The translations under genes and the position numbers were made by a program. Below, in pieces: positions 1-8,437 of a stretch of 20,488 nt of DNA (position 1 is its first letter; the number at the start of each line of letters is the position of its first letter). The notes beneath the pieces were generated by a model. It had not been told where the DNA came from. It was given only the letters and a program-made list of their open reading frames with translations, and searched no databases. The DNA comes from Actinocrinis sp046724665 (GTDB taxonomy: Bacteria; Actinomycetota; Actinomycetes; Streptomycetales; Catenulisporaceae), in the NCBI GenBank assembly GCA_046724665.1, contig JBKOWZ010000046.1:1-20488 (forward strand). The letters are read 5' to 3'.

Positions 1-47
1 GATAGAACCGCGGGTCTCGTGGGCTCGGAGATGTGTATAAGAGACAG
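1..47. other. Sequencing adapter left on contig end (Nextera read-2)
   Basis: Bases 14-47 match the 34-nt Nextera transposase read-2 adapter, ending in the 19-bp Tn5 mosaic end AGATGTGTATAAGAGACAG at 29-47. Bases 1-13 fit the rest of an Illumina P7 side: GAT, the last three bases of P7, followed by a 10-nt index-like stretch. This is library-construction sequence, not genome. Genomic DNA starts at about 48, so the small reading frame that begins in the adapter at 33 is an artefact. Adapter identity is from memory of the published oligo; the match is exact by eye. Confidence 0.96.
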
Positions 48-322
48 GGGTCGATCGGCTTGACCGGCCGCTCGTTCGGCTCGCGCGGCAGCCCGCGCTC
101 GATCCGCGCCCGCGCCTTGCGGTACGCGGCGAACCGCGCGCGCAGGCCCAGCGCGACGCCGAGCACCGCGACCGCGAGCACCGCGAGGGTCACCGGCGCC
201 GACAGCGGCACCACCGGGATCTTGTCGTCGCCGAGATGGTCCCAGAAGCGGATGACCACGTAGGAGACCACGGCGACGGCGACGATGGTCGCCACGGGCA
301 CCAGTGGCTTGGTCGGCTTCAC
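48..322 (-). CDS. DUF3180 family membrane protein, 3' end missing
   Basis: Ninety-one codons remain of a small membrane protein of unknown function. It starts at GTG 322 and reads MKPTKPLVPV, with a hydrophobic segment at about residues 8-24, a second at about 42-61, then a basic stretch and RPVKPID, where the adapter interrupts it. In DUF3180 proteins this last stretch leads into a conserved segment with two further membrane helices, so roughly the C-terminal half is lost at the contig end. The gene lies 45 bp downstream of folK in the same direction, its usual place in actinomycetes, and is probably the last gene of the folate run. The start is moderately supported by a GGGG stretch just upstream. 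Function is unknown; family assignment is by motif and neighbourhood. Confidence 0.85.
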
Positions 323-367
323 GGCCCCAGTCTGTCAGTTCCGGCTGCTGCCGGGCGACGTGATCGG

Positions 368-925
368 TCAGAGCTGGAGGATCAGGTCGTCGCGCCGTTT
401 GACCCCGCTGATCGGCTTGAGCGCCTCGAGCAGCGCGGAGATCGGGCCCCAGCCCGGCAGCACCGCGCCGGGCTCCAGATCGCTCCACGGCACCAGCACG
501 AAGGCCCGCTCGCGCGCACGCGGGTGCGGCACGGTCAACCGCGAGTTGTGGGTGACCAGCGAGTCGTAGGCGATGATGTCCACGTCGATGGTGCGCGCCG
601 ACCAGGGCTCCTCGCGCCGTCGGCCCAGCGCCTGCTCGATGGCCAGCGCCCGGTCCAGCAGGGTCAGCGGGGTCAGGTCGGTGGCGACGACGGCGACGGC
701 GTTGAGGAAGTTCGGCTGGTCGCTCAGGTCCCGCGAGCCCGGCGTGTCCGGCGGGCCGCCGAAGGGCTCGGTCTCGTACACCGGGGAGATCCGCACGACC
801 TCCAGCGCCGGGGTGTCCACCAGGGCGTCCACCGCGGACTGTAGGTTCTCCATCCGCCGGCCGAGGTTGCCGCCGAGGGCCAGCACGGCACGGTGGTCGT
901 AGCCGCGCGTGTATCCCGGGCTCAT
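368..925 (-). CDS. folK: 2-amino-4-hydroxy-6-hydroxymethyldihydropteridine diphosphokinase (HPPK)
   Basis: FolK transfers pyrophosphate from ATP to 6-hydroxymethyl-7,8-dihydropterin, making the substrate of FolP in the cytoplasm. Seen here: an N-terminal LALGGNLG (residues 15-22 from the ATG), SPVYETEPFG, then the family signature RTIDVDIIAYD with its metal-binding aspartates, and VPHPRARERAFVL. The length of 185 aa is slightly long for the family. The ATG at 925 overlaps the folB TGA by one base (TGATG), and a GTG immediately before it at 928 is also possible. The AGGA at 6 nt spacing favours the ATG. The overlap implies translational coupling to folB. The insert PPDTPGSRDLSDQPNFLNAV includes the usual QPxFLNAV substrate-pocket motif. 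Confidence 0.96.
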   Translation of the reverse strand: MSPGYTRGYDHRAVLALGGNLGRRMENLQSAVDALVDTPALEVVRISPVYETEPFGGPPDTPGSRDLSDQPNFLNAVAVVATDLTPLTLLDRALAIEQALGRRREEPWSARTIDVDIIAYDSLVTHNSRLTVPHPRARERAFVLVPWSDLEPGAVLPGWGPISALLEALKPISGVKRRDDLILQL

Positions 926-1359
926 CACGCGTCCTGCTGAGCGGTGTCGTGATGTACAGGGCCGTGATGGGCGTCGGCGCGCCGCCGGACGGTGACGGTG
1001 ACGTCCTCGAAGGGCACCGAGATCGGCGCGTCCGGCTTGTGTACGGTGATCTCCGCCTCGTGCACCGCGGGATCGGCCAGGCAGGCGGCGGCGATGCGCT
1101 CGGCCAGGGTCTCGATGAGGTTGACCGGATCGCCCTCGATCAGCGCGACGATCTTCTCGGCGATGACGCCGTAGTCGGCGGTCGCGCCCAGGTCGTCGCC
1201 CGCGGCGGCCGCCCGGGTGTCCACGGCCAGCGCGGCGTCCACGATGAACGTCTGGCCCTCGGCCCGTTCGCGTGGATACACCCCGTGCAGACCGCGCCCT
1301 CGCAGTCCGTGCAGGACTATTCGGTCGAGCTGCGACACCCGGTCCGCGCCTTCGCCCAT
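925..1359 (-). CDS. folB: Dihydroneopterin aldolase
   Basis: FolB converts 7,8-dihydroneopterin to 6-hydroxymethyl-7,8-dihydropterin and glycolaldehyde. The 144-aa product has the family landmarks in order: LDRIVLHGLRGRGLHGVYPRE, ADYGVIAEKIVALIE, LIETLAERIA and VTVHKPDAPI-type residues (read here as ITVHKPDAPI). The frame is open upstream to 1431, but the ATG at 1359 has a strong GGAGGGG Shine-Dalgarno just before it and leaves the normal N-terminus, so I chose it; an adjacent GTG at 1362 is the alternative. The C-terminal tail (DAHHGPVHHDTAQQDA) is histidine-rich and outside the conserved fold. Downstream folK overlaps its stop. Upstream the NTF2-like gene ends at 1498, leaving a 138-bp gap that could hold a separate promoter. 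Confidence 0.95.
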   Translation of the reverse strand: MGEGADRVSQLDRIVLHGLRGRGLHGVYPRERAEGQTFIVDAALAVDTRAAAAGDDLGATADYGVIAEKIVALIEGDPVNLIETLAERIAAACLADPAVHEAEITVHKPDAPISVPFEDVTVTVRRRADAHHGPVHHDTAQQDA

Positions 1360-1497
1360 CACCCCTCCGTCTGCGATTCGCGATCGCCGCCTACGGCTGC
1401 TGCCTGCCCAAAGAGCGGTGCCGTCTAACACTGCGGCTGACTATTGGGGCCGTCCGCCTTCGGAACCGCTACGGAACCGCCCCGAACGCCTTCGAAA

Positions 1498-1986
1498 CTA
1501 TCCCCGCTCGTCGGGTGCCTCCGAACCGCTGGAGGGGAAGACCGGCGAGGAGTGGTGGGCGAACAGCAGCCACCTGCCGTCCCCGGCGCGGCGGAAGACG
1601 TTGGTCGCCTCGGCCCGGCCCCCGGCGAGCCCGGTGCCCTCCTCGCCCTCGCCGCGCGGCAGGTCGGTCAGCACGTTCTCCGCGCAGGTCACCACGGCGA
1701 TGTCGCCGGAGACCACGACGCGCACGTCCGTGATGAAGAACTGAAGATAACTCAGCCTCGACATCACCACCGCCCACGACATCAGCACCTGCGAGCGGCC
1801 GTGTACGGCCGGCTGGCCGGGGTGCACGCAGTGCGCCGTGTCCGCGTGCTCGCCGTCGATCCACAGGGCGCGCACGGTGTCCAGGTCGCCGTCTTCGACC
1901 GCCTGGTAGAAGCTCTCGTTGGCCGCGACGACGGCGGCCTGTTCGGCGGTGAAGGGCTCCTCGTCCACCGGCGGTTGCATCGTCAT
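1498..1986 (-). CDS. Nuclear transport factor 2 (SnoaL/ketosteroid-isomerase fold) family protein
   Basis: A 162-aa protein with the NTF2/SnoaL cone-barrel pattern: NESFYQAVEDGDLDTVRALW in the N-terminal helices, CVHPGQPAVHGRSQVLMSW in the middle, and a C-terminal WLLFAHHSSPVF strand. This version is common between folP and folB in streptomycete-like genomes, so it is probably a conserved accessory protein of the folate locus. No catalytic role can be assigned. The ATG at 1986 has an AAGGA at 6 nt spacing; another ATG lies two codons in (1980). It begins 28 bp after the folP stop. An alternative reading is a small binding or enzyme protein for pterin-like molecules, which is only a guess from context. 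Confidence 0.88.
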   Translation of the reverse strand: MTMQPPVDEEPFTAEQAAVVAANESFYQAVEDGDLDTVRALWIDGEHADTAHCVHPGQPAVHGRSQVLMSWAVVMSRLSYLQFFITDVRVVVSGDIAVVTCAENVLTDLPRGEGEEGTGLAGGRAEATNVFRRAGDGRWLLFAHHSSPVFPSSGSEAPDERG

Positions 1987-2014
1987 AGGCCATCCTTCGC
2001 CCGGTGAGTCGTCA

Positions 2015-2905
2015 TCAGCGGTCTCCCGCCCGGTTCGCGTACTGCGGGTCGCCGACGGCGGCGGCCACACGTACCGCGTCTATCGCCTCGGCCGCCGCGT
2101 GCACCCGCACCGCCCACGCTCCGTGCGCCGCGACCAGCGTGGCCAGCGCGATGCTGGCCACGTCGCGGTCCGGCGCGGGTCGCGGCTCGCCGTCCGGGCC
2201 GGCCAGCAGCCGGCCGAGGAAGCGTTTGCGGGACGCGCCGATCAGCAGCGGCCGTCCCAGCGAGTGCAGCGTGTCGAGATGGCCGACCAGTGCCCAGTCG
2301 TGCGCGGCGGTCTTCGCGAAGCCGAGGCCGGGGTCGAGGATGATGCGGTCCGGCGAGATGCCGCCGTCCACCGCGCGCTCCAGGCTCTCCGAGAGTTCGT
2401 AACGCACCTCGGCGACGACATCCCCGTAGACAGCACGACTGTTCATATCGACACTGTGCCCACGCCAGTGCATGAGGATGTACGGAATCCGCGCCGAGGC
2501 GATGAACGGAACCATTTCCGGATCGGCCTGCCCGCCGCTGACGTCGTTGACGATCACGGCGCCCGCCTCGACCGCGCGCGCGGCCACCTGCGCGCGCATG
2601 GTGTCAACCGAGATCGTCGCGCCCTCGCGGGCCAGCGCCTCGATCACCGGCATGATCCGGCGCAGCTCCTCCTCGACCGGCACCCGCAGGGCGCCCGGCC
2701 TGGTCGATTCGCCGCCGATGTCCAGGTAGTCCACTCCGGCCTTGAGCAGTTCCATGCCGTGCGCGATGGCCGCCACCGGATCGAGGTAGCGGCCGCCGTC
2801 CGAGAAGGAGTCGGGGGTCACGTTGACAACGCCCATCACGGCGCACCGGTCGAGTTCGGGAAGCCCCGTCACCCGCCGGTTGGGTCGCGTCGCCAGCACA
2901 GCCAT
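2015..2905 (-). CDS. folP: Dihydropteroate synthase
   Basis: FolP condenses 6-hydroxymethyl-7,8-dihydropterin diphosphate with p-aminobenzoate to give 7,8-dihydropteroate; it is the sulfonamide target. The 296-aa TIM-barrel protein shows both signatures clearly: MGVVNVTPDSFSDGG at 24-38 and LDIGGESTRPG at 61-71, followed by SVDTMRAQVA, VNDVSGG, DPGLGFAK and the loop IGASRKRFLG. No key residue is missing. The ATG at 2905 has no Shine-Dalgarno but carries TAGGCT at exactly -12 to -7, so the transcript is probably leaderless and folP has its own promoter downstream of the DUF2156 gene. The NTF2-like gene follows after 28 bp and is probably co-transcribed. Confidence 0.97.
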   Translation of the reverse strand: MAVLATRPNRRVTGLPELDRCAVMGVVNVTPDSFSDGGRYLDPVAAIAHGMELLKAGVDYLDIGGESTRPGALRVPVEEELRRIMPVIEALAREGATISVDTMRAQVAARAVEAGAVIVNDVSGGQADPEMVPFIASARIPYILMHWRGHSVDMNSRAVYGDVVAEVRYELSESLERAVDGGISPDRIILDPGLGFAKTAAHDWALVGHLDTLHSLGRPLLIGASRKRFLGRLLAGPDGEPRPAPDRDVASIALATLVAAHGAWAVRVHAAAEAIDAVRVAAAVGDPQYANRAGDR

Positions 2906-2911
2906 GAGTGC

Positions 2912-2917
2912 AGCCTA
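2912..2917 (-). promoter_or_regulatory. -10 hexamer of a probable leaderless folP promoter
   Basis: TAGGCT on the minus strand lies at -12 to -7 from the folP ATG (2905), which would place the transcription start on the A of the start codon. No Shine-Dalgarno is visible before this ATG. No good -35 is seen. The TANNNT spacing rule for leaderless actinobacterial genes is established knowledge; its use here is inferred. Confidence 0.6.
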
Positions 2918-2937
2918 GTGCCGAAGCGCTACGACTT

Positions 2938-2954
2938 ACGCACCGTTAGTGCGT
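2938..2954. terminator. Small hairpin between DUF2156 gene and folP
   Basis: ACGCAC, loop CGTTA, GTGCGT: a perfect 6-bp stem 18 bp beyond the stop of the upstream gene. It is short and has no T-run, so it is only a weak terminator candidate; it also overlaps the 3' repeat copy at 2947-2963. Confidence 0.35.
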
Positions 2955-2989
2955 GGGCAGCGAGCAGGTGCCTAGTACGTGCGCAGCGA
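2947..2989. repeat. Imperfect tandem duplication of a gene's 3' end
   Basis: On the minus strand, 2989-2973 (the last codons of the DUF2156 gene, ending at its TAG) is repeated at 2963-2947 with 15 of 17 bases identical and a period of 26 bp. The first copy reads TCGCTGCGCACGTACTA and the second TCGCTGCCCACGCACTA; the second is followed by A, giving TAA. This looks like a small slippage or tandem duplication that produced a degenerate second gene end. Confidence 0.55.
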
Positions 2990-4795
2990 GGCTGCCTCGG
3001 GCTCTTCGCGGGGCGCCCTGCGCAGCAGCGAGGGCAGCACCAGGAAGGCCTCGGCCTCCAGCGCGGCCAGCGCGATCCGGGGCAGGTCGCGGGTCTGCCG
3101 GAAGGCCACGAACCGCGGCTCCCAGACCGGGCGGAACTTGGCGTTGAACCGGTAGAGCGACTCGATCTGGAACCACCGGGACAGGAACACCAGCAGGCCG
3201 CGCCAGCGGCGCAGCACCGGCCCGGCGCCGAGGCGTTCGCCGCGTTCCAGCGCGGAGCGGAAGACCGCGAAGTTCAGCGAGATGCGCGCCACCCCGAGTG
3301 CGGGCGCCTCGCGCAGCGCCGCGACGATCATCAGCTCGTTGAGCCCGGGGTCGGCGGAGCGGTCGCGCCGCATCAGATCGAGCGAGAGGCCGTCGGCGCC
3401 CCAGGGCACGAAGTTGAGCACGGCGCGGATCTCGCCGTCCTTGACCGCGGTGACCACCACGCACTCGCCGTCGGCCGGGTCGCCGAACCGCCCGAGCGCC
3501 ATGGAGAAGCCGCGCTCGGTCTCGGTGGAGCGCCCGTCGCAGGCCAGCCGGCGGATCAGCACGACCTCGTCGGCGTCGATGTCGCGCAGCCGCCGCACCT
3601 GGCAGGAGTACCCCTGCCGCTCGATCCGGTTCACCATCTGCCGCACGTTGCGCATCGGCCGGCCCTCGAGCGAGAAGTCGGCGACCTCGACCACCGCCTC
3701 GTCGCCGAGTTCGAGCGCGTCCATGCCGGCCTCGCGGTGCCAGATCTCGCCGGCCTGCTCGGAGCAGCCCATCACCGCCGGGATCCAGGCGTAGCGCCCG
3801 GCCCGGTCCATGAAGGCGCGGATCGCCCCCGGCCAGGCCTCGGGGTCGCCGATCGGGTCGCCGCTGGCCAGCATCACTCCGGAGACGACCCGGTAGGCGA
3901 TGGCCGCCTTGCCGGTGGGGGAGAACAGCACGGACTTGTCGCGGCGCAGCGCGAAGTAGCCGAGCGAGTCGCGCCGGCCGTGCCGGGCGAGCAGCGTCCT
4001 GATCTCCGCCTCCTGAGCGGGCGTCAGCCGGGCGGCGGGCTCGGCCGGGCGCAGGAACAGGTAGAGGGTGACCAGCACGGTCAGCAGCCCGAGGCCGAAC
4101 AGCGAGAAGTAGACGTAGTCCGCGTAGTCGTCACTGCGGAAGTGCATCGGCCCGCTGATGCCGGCCAGCCCGAGCAGCACGTGGTCGATCCGGTAGAGGA
4201 AGCCCGCGTCGCCGACGATGCGGTCCGGCCGCGCGGACACCAGGATCAGGCCGAGGCAGACGTCGGCGACCAGCATCACCCAGAACGTCCAGATCGCCCG
4301 CCACCGCGAGCGCGGATCGCTGAGCGCGTAGAACTCCTCGCGGTACACGATCAGCAGAATGAGGAACACCAGGTAGAGCACGAGCCCGCCGGCGGGCTCC
4401 CTGCGGATCATGTGCACGCCGATCGAGGCGCCGAGCAGCGCGACGACGCCCATCCAGGCGCGGTGCTTGCGGCGGCGCAGCGCGTGCGCGAGCGAGACGA
4501 GCAGCACGCCGACGATCAGGCTGGCGGCGACGGCGTACGGGTTGACCTGTAGGCCCGGCACCAGGTGCCCGTACTTGTTCACGGACTCCAGATGCCGCAC
4601 CCGGGGGAACAGCGCGGACAGGATGTCGAAGAGGCCGAGCAGGTAGCAGAGCAGCCCGGCCGCACGAGGCACCCACGGCCGCGTCGCGCGCGCCGGGATG
4701 GGTGGCGTACCGGGAGCGATGGCGGAGGCAGGCGGCGGAGGCAGTGCCGCGGACTGCGGTGAGAGTGTCGAGGACGGCGCTGTGGGCTCGGGCAC
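2972..4795 (-). CDS. Phosphatidylglycerol lysyltransferase-like (DUF2156) membrane protein
   Basis: A 607-aa (from GTG 4795) integral membrane protein of the MprF/LysX type without a lysyl-tRNA synthetase domain. About six hydrophobic segments lie near residues 45-64, 87-106, 113-129, 137-151, 168-187 and 228-248, followed by a cytosolic GNAT-like DUF2156 domain (about 260-590) with SGDPIGDPEAW, RQMVNRIERQGY, LDLMRRD, LNELMIVAAL and the C-terminal SLYRFNAKFRPVWEPRF. Family members transfer aminoacyl groups from tRNA to phosphatidylglycerol; the actual substrate here is unknown. The start is uncertain: the frame stays open to 5035 inside folE, but the only start codon between the folE stop and the first membrane helix is GTG 4795, which lacks a Shine-Dalgarno. 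The region upstream of the helices is rich in Ala, Pro, Lys, Ser and Thr, and looks disordered. Confidence 0.85.
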   Translation of the reverse strand: MPEPTAPSSTLSPQSAALPPPPASAIAPGTPPIPARATRPWVPRAAGLLCYLLGLFDILSALFPRVRHLESVNKYGHLVPGLQVNPYAVAASLIVGVLLVSLAHALRRRKHRAWMGVVALLGASIGVHMIRREPAGGLVLYLVFLILLIVYREEFYALSDPRSRWRAIWTFWVMLVADVCLGLILVSARPDRIVGDAGFLYRIDHVLLGLAGISGPMHFRSDDYADYVYFSLFGLGLLTVLVTLYLFLRPAEPAARLTPAQEAEIRTLLARHGRRDSLGYFALRRDKSVLFSPTGKAAIAYRVVSGVMLASGDPIGDPEAWPGAIRAFMDRAGRYAWIPAVMGCSEQAGEIWHREAGMDALELGDEAVVEVADFSLEGRPMRNVRQMVNRIERQGYSCQVRRLRDIDADEVVLIRRLACDGRSTETERGFSMALGRFGDPADGECVVVTAVKDGEIRAVLNFVPWGADGLSLDLMRRDRSADPGLNELMIVAALREAPALGVARISLNFAVFRSALERGERLGAGPVLRRWRGLLVFLSRWFQIESLYRFNAKFRPVWEPRFVAFRQTRDLPRIALAALEAEAFLVLPSLLRRAPREEPEAASLRTY

Positions 4796-4902
4796 TGGAG
4801 GTTTCGCGTTCGTACTTGTGCTCTTGACTGGAGGCTTCGCGGCTGCGTCGGGTTTGGCCGCCTTGGGCGCTCTCTTCTGCGGTGCCGACGTGTTCTGAGA
4901 GG

Positions 4903-5580
4903 CTACCGGCCCAGGATCAGGCTCATCGCCTCCGCGCGAGTCGCGGAGGATCGCAGCATCCCCCGAACCGCCGACGTCACCGTCTTCGCCCCGGGCTTCC
5001 GTATCCCTCGCATCGACATGCACAGGTGCTCGCACTCCACTACGACGATGACCCCGCGGGGTTGAAGAATCCGGACCAGGGCGTCGGCGACCTGCGTGGT
5101 CAGCCGCTCCTGGACCTGCGGACGCTTCGCGTAGACCTCCACCAGGCGCGCCAGCTTCGACAGCCCGGTGATGCGCCCGTCCACCGAAGGAATGTAGCCG
5201 ACGTGGGCCGCCCCGTGGAATGGAACGAGGTGGTGTTCGCAGCAGCTGTACAGCTCGATGTCCCGCACCAGGACCATCTCGTCGTGGCCGATGTCGAAGG
5301 TCGTGGTCAGCACGTCCTCCGGGGCCTGGCGCAGTCCGGCGAACATCTCCCGGTACGCGCGGGCGACCCGGCTCGGCGTGTCACGCAGGCCGTCGCGGTC
5401 GGGATCCTCGCCGATGGCTATCAGCAGTTCGCGCACGGCGTCGCGGGCGCGTTCCTCGTCGAACGGCCCCACCGCTCTCCCGGCGTCCGGGGACTCGAGC
5501 CCCCGCGCGCCGGGCAGCGTCACCGCGTTGACGGTGGAGTTCACCATGGAACGCTCGCCTGCGGAGTGGGATTCGCTCAT
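4903..5580 (-). CDS. folE: GTP cyclohydrolase I
   Basis: FolE opens the GTP ring to give 7,8-dihydroneopterin triphosphate, the first step of tetrahydrofolate synthesis. The 225-aa product has the zinc ligands C114 and H117 (in SCCEHH) and C187 (in CEHLCMSMRG), plus GLRDTPSRVARAY, VAHVGYIP-like AHVGYIPS, and GLSKLARLVEVYAKRPQVQERLT. The ATG at 5580 has no Shine-Dalgarno; TAACCT sits at -12 to -7, so the transcript is probably leaderless. A second ATG at 5547 (residue 12) is possible, since the first 35 residues are variable in the family. A long hairpin (5620-5670) separates it from ftsH, supporting independent transcription. The stop is followed by the open frame of the DUF2156 gene. Confidence 0.97.
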   Translation of the reverse strand: MSESHSAGERSMVNSTVNAVTLPGARGLESPDAGRAVGPFDEERARDAVRELLIAIGEDPDRDGLRDTPSRVARAYREMFAGLRQAPEDVLTTTFDIGHDEMVLVRDIELYSCCEHHLVPFHGAAHVGYIPSVDGRITGLSKLARLVEVYAKRPQVQERLTTQVADALVRILQPRGVIVVVECEHLCMSMRGIRKPGAKTVTSAVRGMLRSSATRAEAMSLILGR

Positions 5581-5586
5581 GCGACG

Positions 5587-5592
5587 AGGTTA
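5587..5592 (-). promoter_or_regulatory. -10 hexamer of a probable leaderless folE promoter
   Basis: TAACCT on the minus strand at -12 to -7 from the folE ATG; no Shine-Dalgarno is present. It follows directly after the ftsH terminator hairpin. The -35 region is not recognisable. Confidence 0.6.
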
Positions 5593-5619
5593 ACCCACTT
5601 CATCAACGACTAACTTTCG

Positions 5620-5670
5620 CCGCAGGCCGCCGCATGGGCGCCAGTGTGGCATCCGTGCGACGGCCTGCGG
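5620..5670 (-). terminator. Long hairpin between ftsH and folE
   Basis: CCGCAGGCCG (5620-5629) pairs perfectly with CGGCCTGCGG (5661-5670). After one mismatch the stem continues for seven more pairs (5631-5637 with 5653-5659, one wobble), leaving a 15-nt loop. It begins 17 bp past the ftsH stop. It has no long T-run, as is usual in actinomycetes, and is followed on the minus strand by CGAAAGTTAGT. Confidence 0.75.
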
Positions 5671-5686
5671 TACGCACCGGTTCGCG

Positions 5687-7675
<1,989 letters not shown>

Positions 7676-7679
7676 CGTC

Positions 7680-7696
7680 CGGGGCTTCGGGCCCCG
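7680..7696 (-). promoter_or_regulatory. GC hairpin immediately upstream of the ftsH start
   Basis: CGGGGC, 5-nt loop, GCCCCG: a perfect 6-bp stem ending 4 bp before the ftsH ATG. In the mRNA it would occupy the place where a Shine-Dalgarno should be. It could limit ftsH translation, or ribosomes may use the GTG at 7669; both are inference. Confidence 0.4.
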
Positions 7697-7809
7697 TCCC
7701 TTCTGCCGGCTCGTCCTGGTGGGTGCTGCTGAGCAGAGGCTGCTCGGCCGCCCGAGACGGGCGACACTCTGCCAACGATCCTACGCGGTGCGTGCGTTCC
7801 CGGCTTCTC

Positions 7810-8361
7810 TCACGAATACACGTGCGGCGCCAGCGTCCCGATGAACGGCAGGTTGCGGAACTGCTCCGCGAAGTCCAGGCCGTATCCGACGACGAACTCG
7901 TTCGGGATGTCGAAGCCGATGTACTTGACGTCGATCTTCACCTTGGCCGCGTCGGGCTTGCGCAGCAGGGCGCACACCTCAAGCGACCCGGGGTTGCGCG
8001 AGCGCAGGTTGGACAGCAGCCAGGAGAGGGTCAGTCCGGAGTCGATGATGTCCTCGACCACCAGCACGTGGCGCCCCTCGATGTCCGTGTCCAGATCCTT
8101 GAGGATGCGCACCACCCCGGACGACTTGGTCCCGGCGCCGTAGGACGAGATCGCCATCCAGTCCATCGTGGTCGGCCGGTGCAGCGCGCGGGACAGGTCG
8201 GCCATCACCATCACCGCGCCCTTGAGCACGCCGACCAGCAGGAGGTCGCGGCCGTTGTAGTCCTTGTCGATCTCGGTGGCGAGTCGGGCGATCCCCTCCG
8301 CCAACTCGCTCTCGGTCAGAAGCACCCGCTCCAGGTCGGGGCCCATGTCCTTCTCGTCCAC
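7810..8361 (-). CDS. hpt: Hypoxanthine phosphoribosyltransferase
   Basis: Hpt salvages hypoxanthine (and usually guanine) with PRPP to form IMP or GMP in the cytoplasm. The 183-aa product shows LLVGVLKGAV, the flexible loop SSYGAGTKSSG (72-82), the PRPP-binding loop VLVVEDIIDSGLT (99-111), LLRKPDAAK, and the purine-binding FDIPNEFVVGYGLD (150-163). The GTG at 8361 is chosen because GAGGAG lies 9 nt upstream; an in-frame ATG at 8346 would remove only five residues. It sits 76 bp after tilS on the same strand and 134 bp before ftsH, the usual tilS-hpt-ftsH order in many bacteria. Confidence 0.97.
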   Translation of the reverse strand: MDEKDMGPDLERVLLTESELAEGIARLATEIDKDYNGRDLLLVGVLKGAVMVMADLSRALHRPTTMDWMAISSYGAGTKSSGVVRILKDLDTDIEGRHVLVVEDIIDSGLTLSWLLSNLRSRNPGSLEVCALLRKPDAAKVKIDVKYIGFDIPNEFVVGYGLDFAEQFRNLPFIGTLAPHVYS

Positions 8362-8437
8362 CGGGACAGTCTCCTCGTGTTCGGTGCGCGGCCTGGTACG
8401 GCGGCGGGTGCCCGGAGCGCGTAGGAGCGGTCACCGG

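Noticed and set aside
29..47. Tn5/IS50 end as a natural transposon
   Set aside because: The 19-bp mosaic end is the synthetic hybrid end used in library kits and is preceded by the kit's adapter sequence, so it is not a genomic insertion.
33..263. Short plus-strand reading frame at the left end
   Set aside because: Its first codons are in adapter sequence and the rest is antisense to the DUF3180 gene.
1441..1535. Repeated CGGAACCGC-like units between folB and the NTF2-like gene
   Set aside because: Only three short, imperfect copies occur with irregular spacing, within what GC-rich sequence gives by chance. It is not a CRISPR or a clear tandem array.
1919..4552. 877-codon plus-strand open frame
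   Set aside because: It is antisense to folP and the DUF2156 gene, with a His/Arg/Asp/Val-rich composition typical of shadow frames in GC-rich DNA; the minus-strand genes have clear family motifs.
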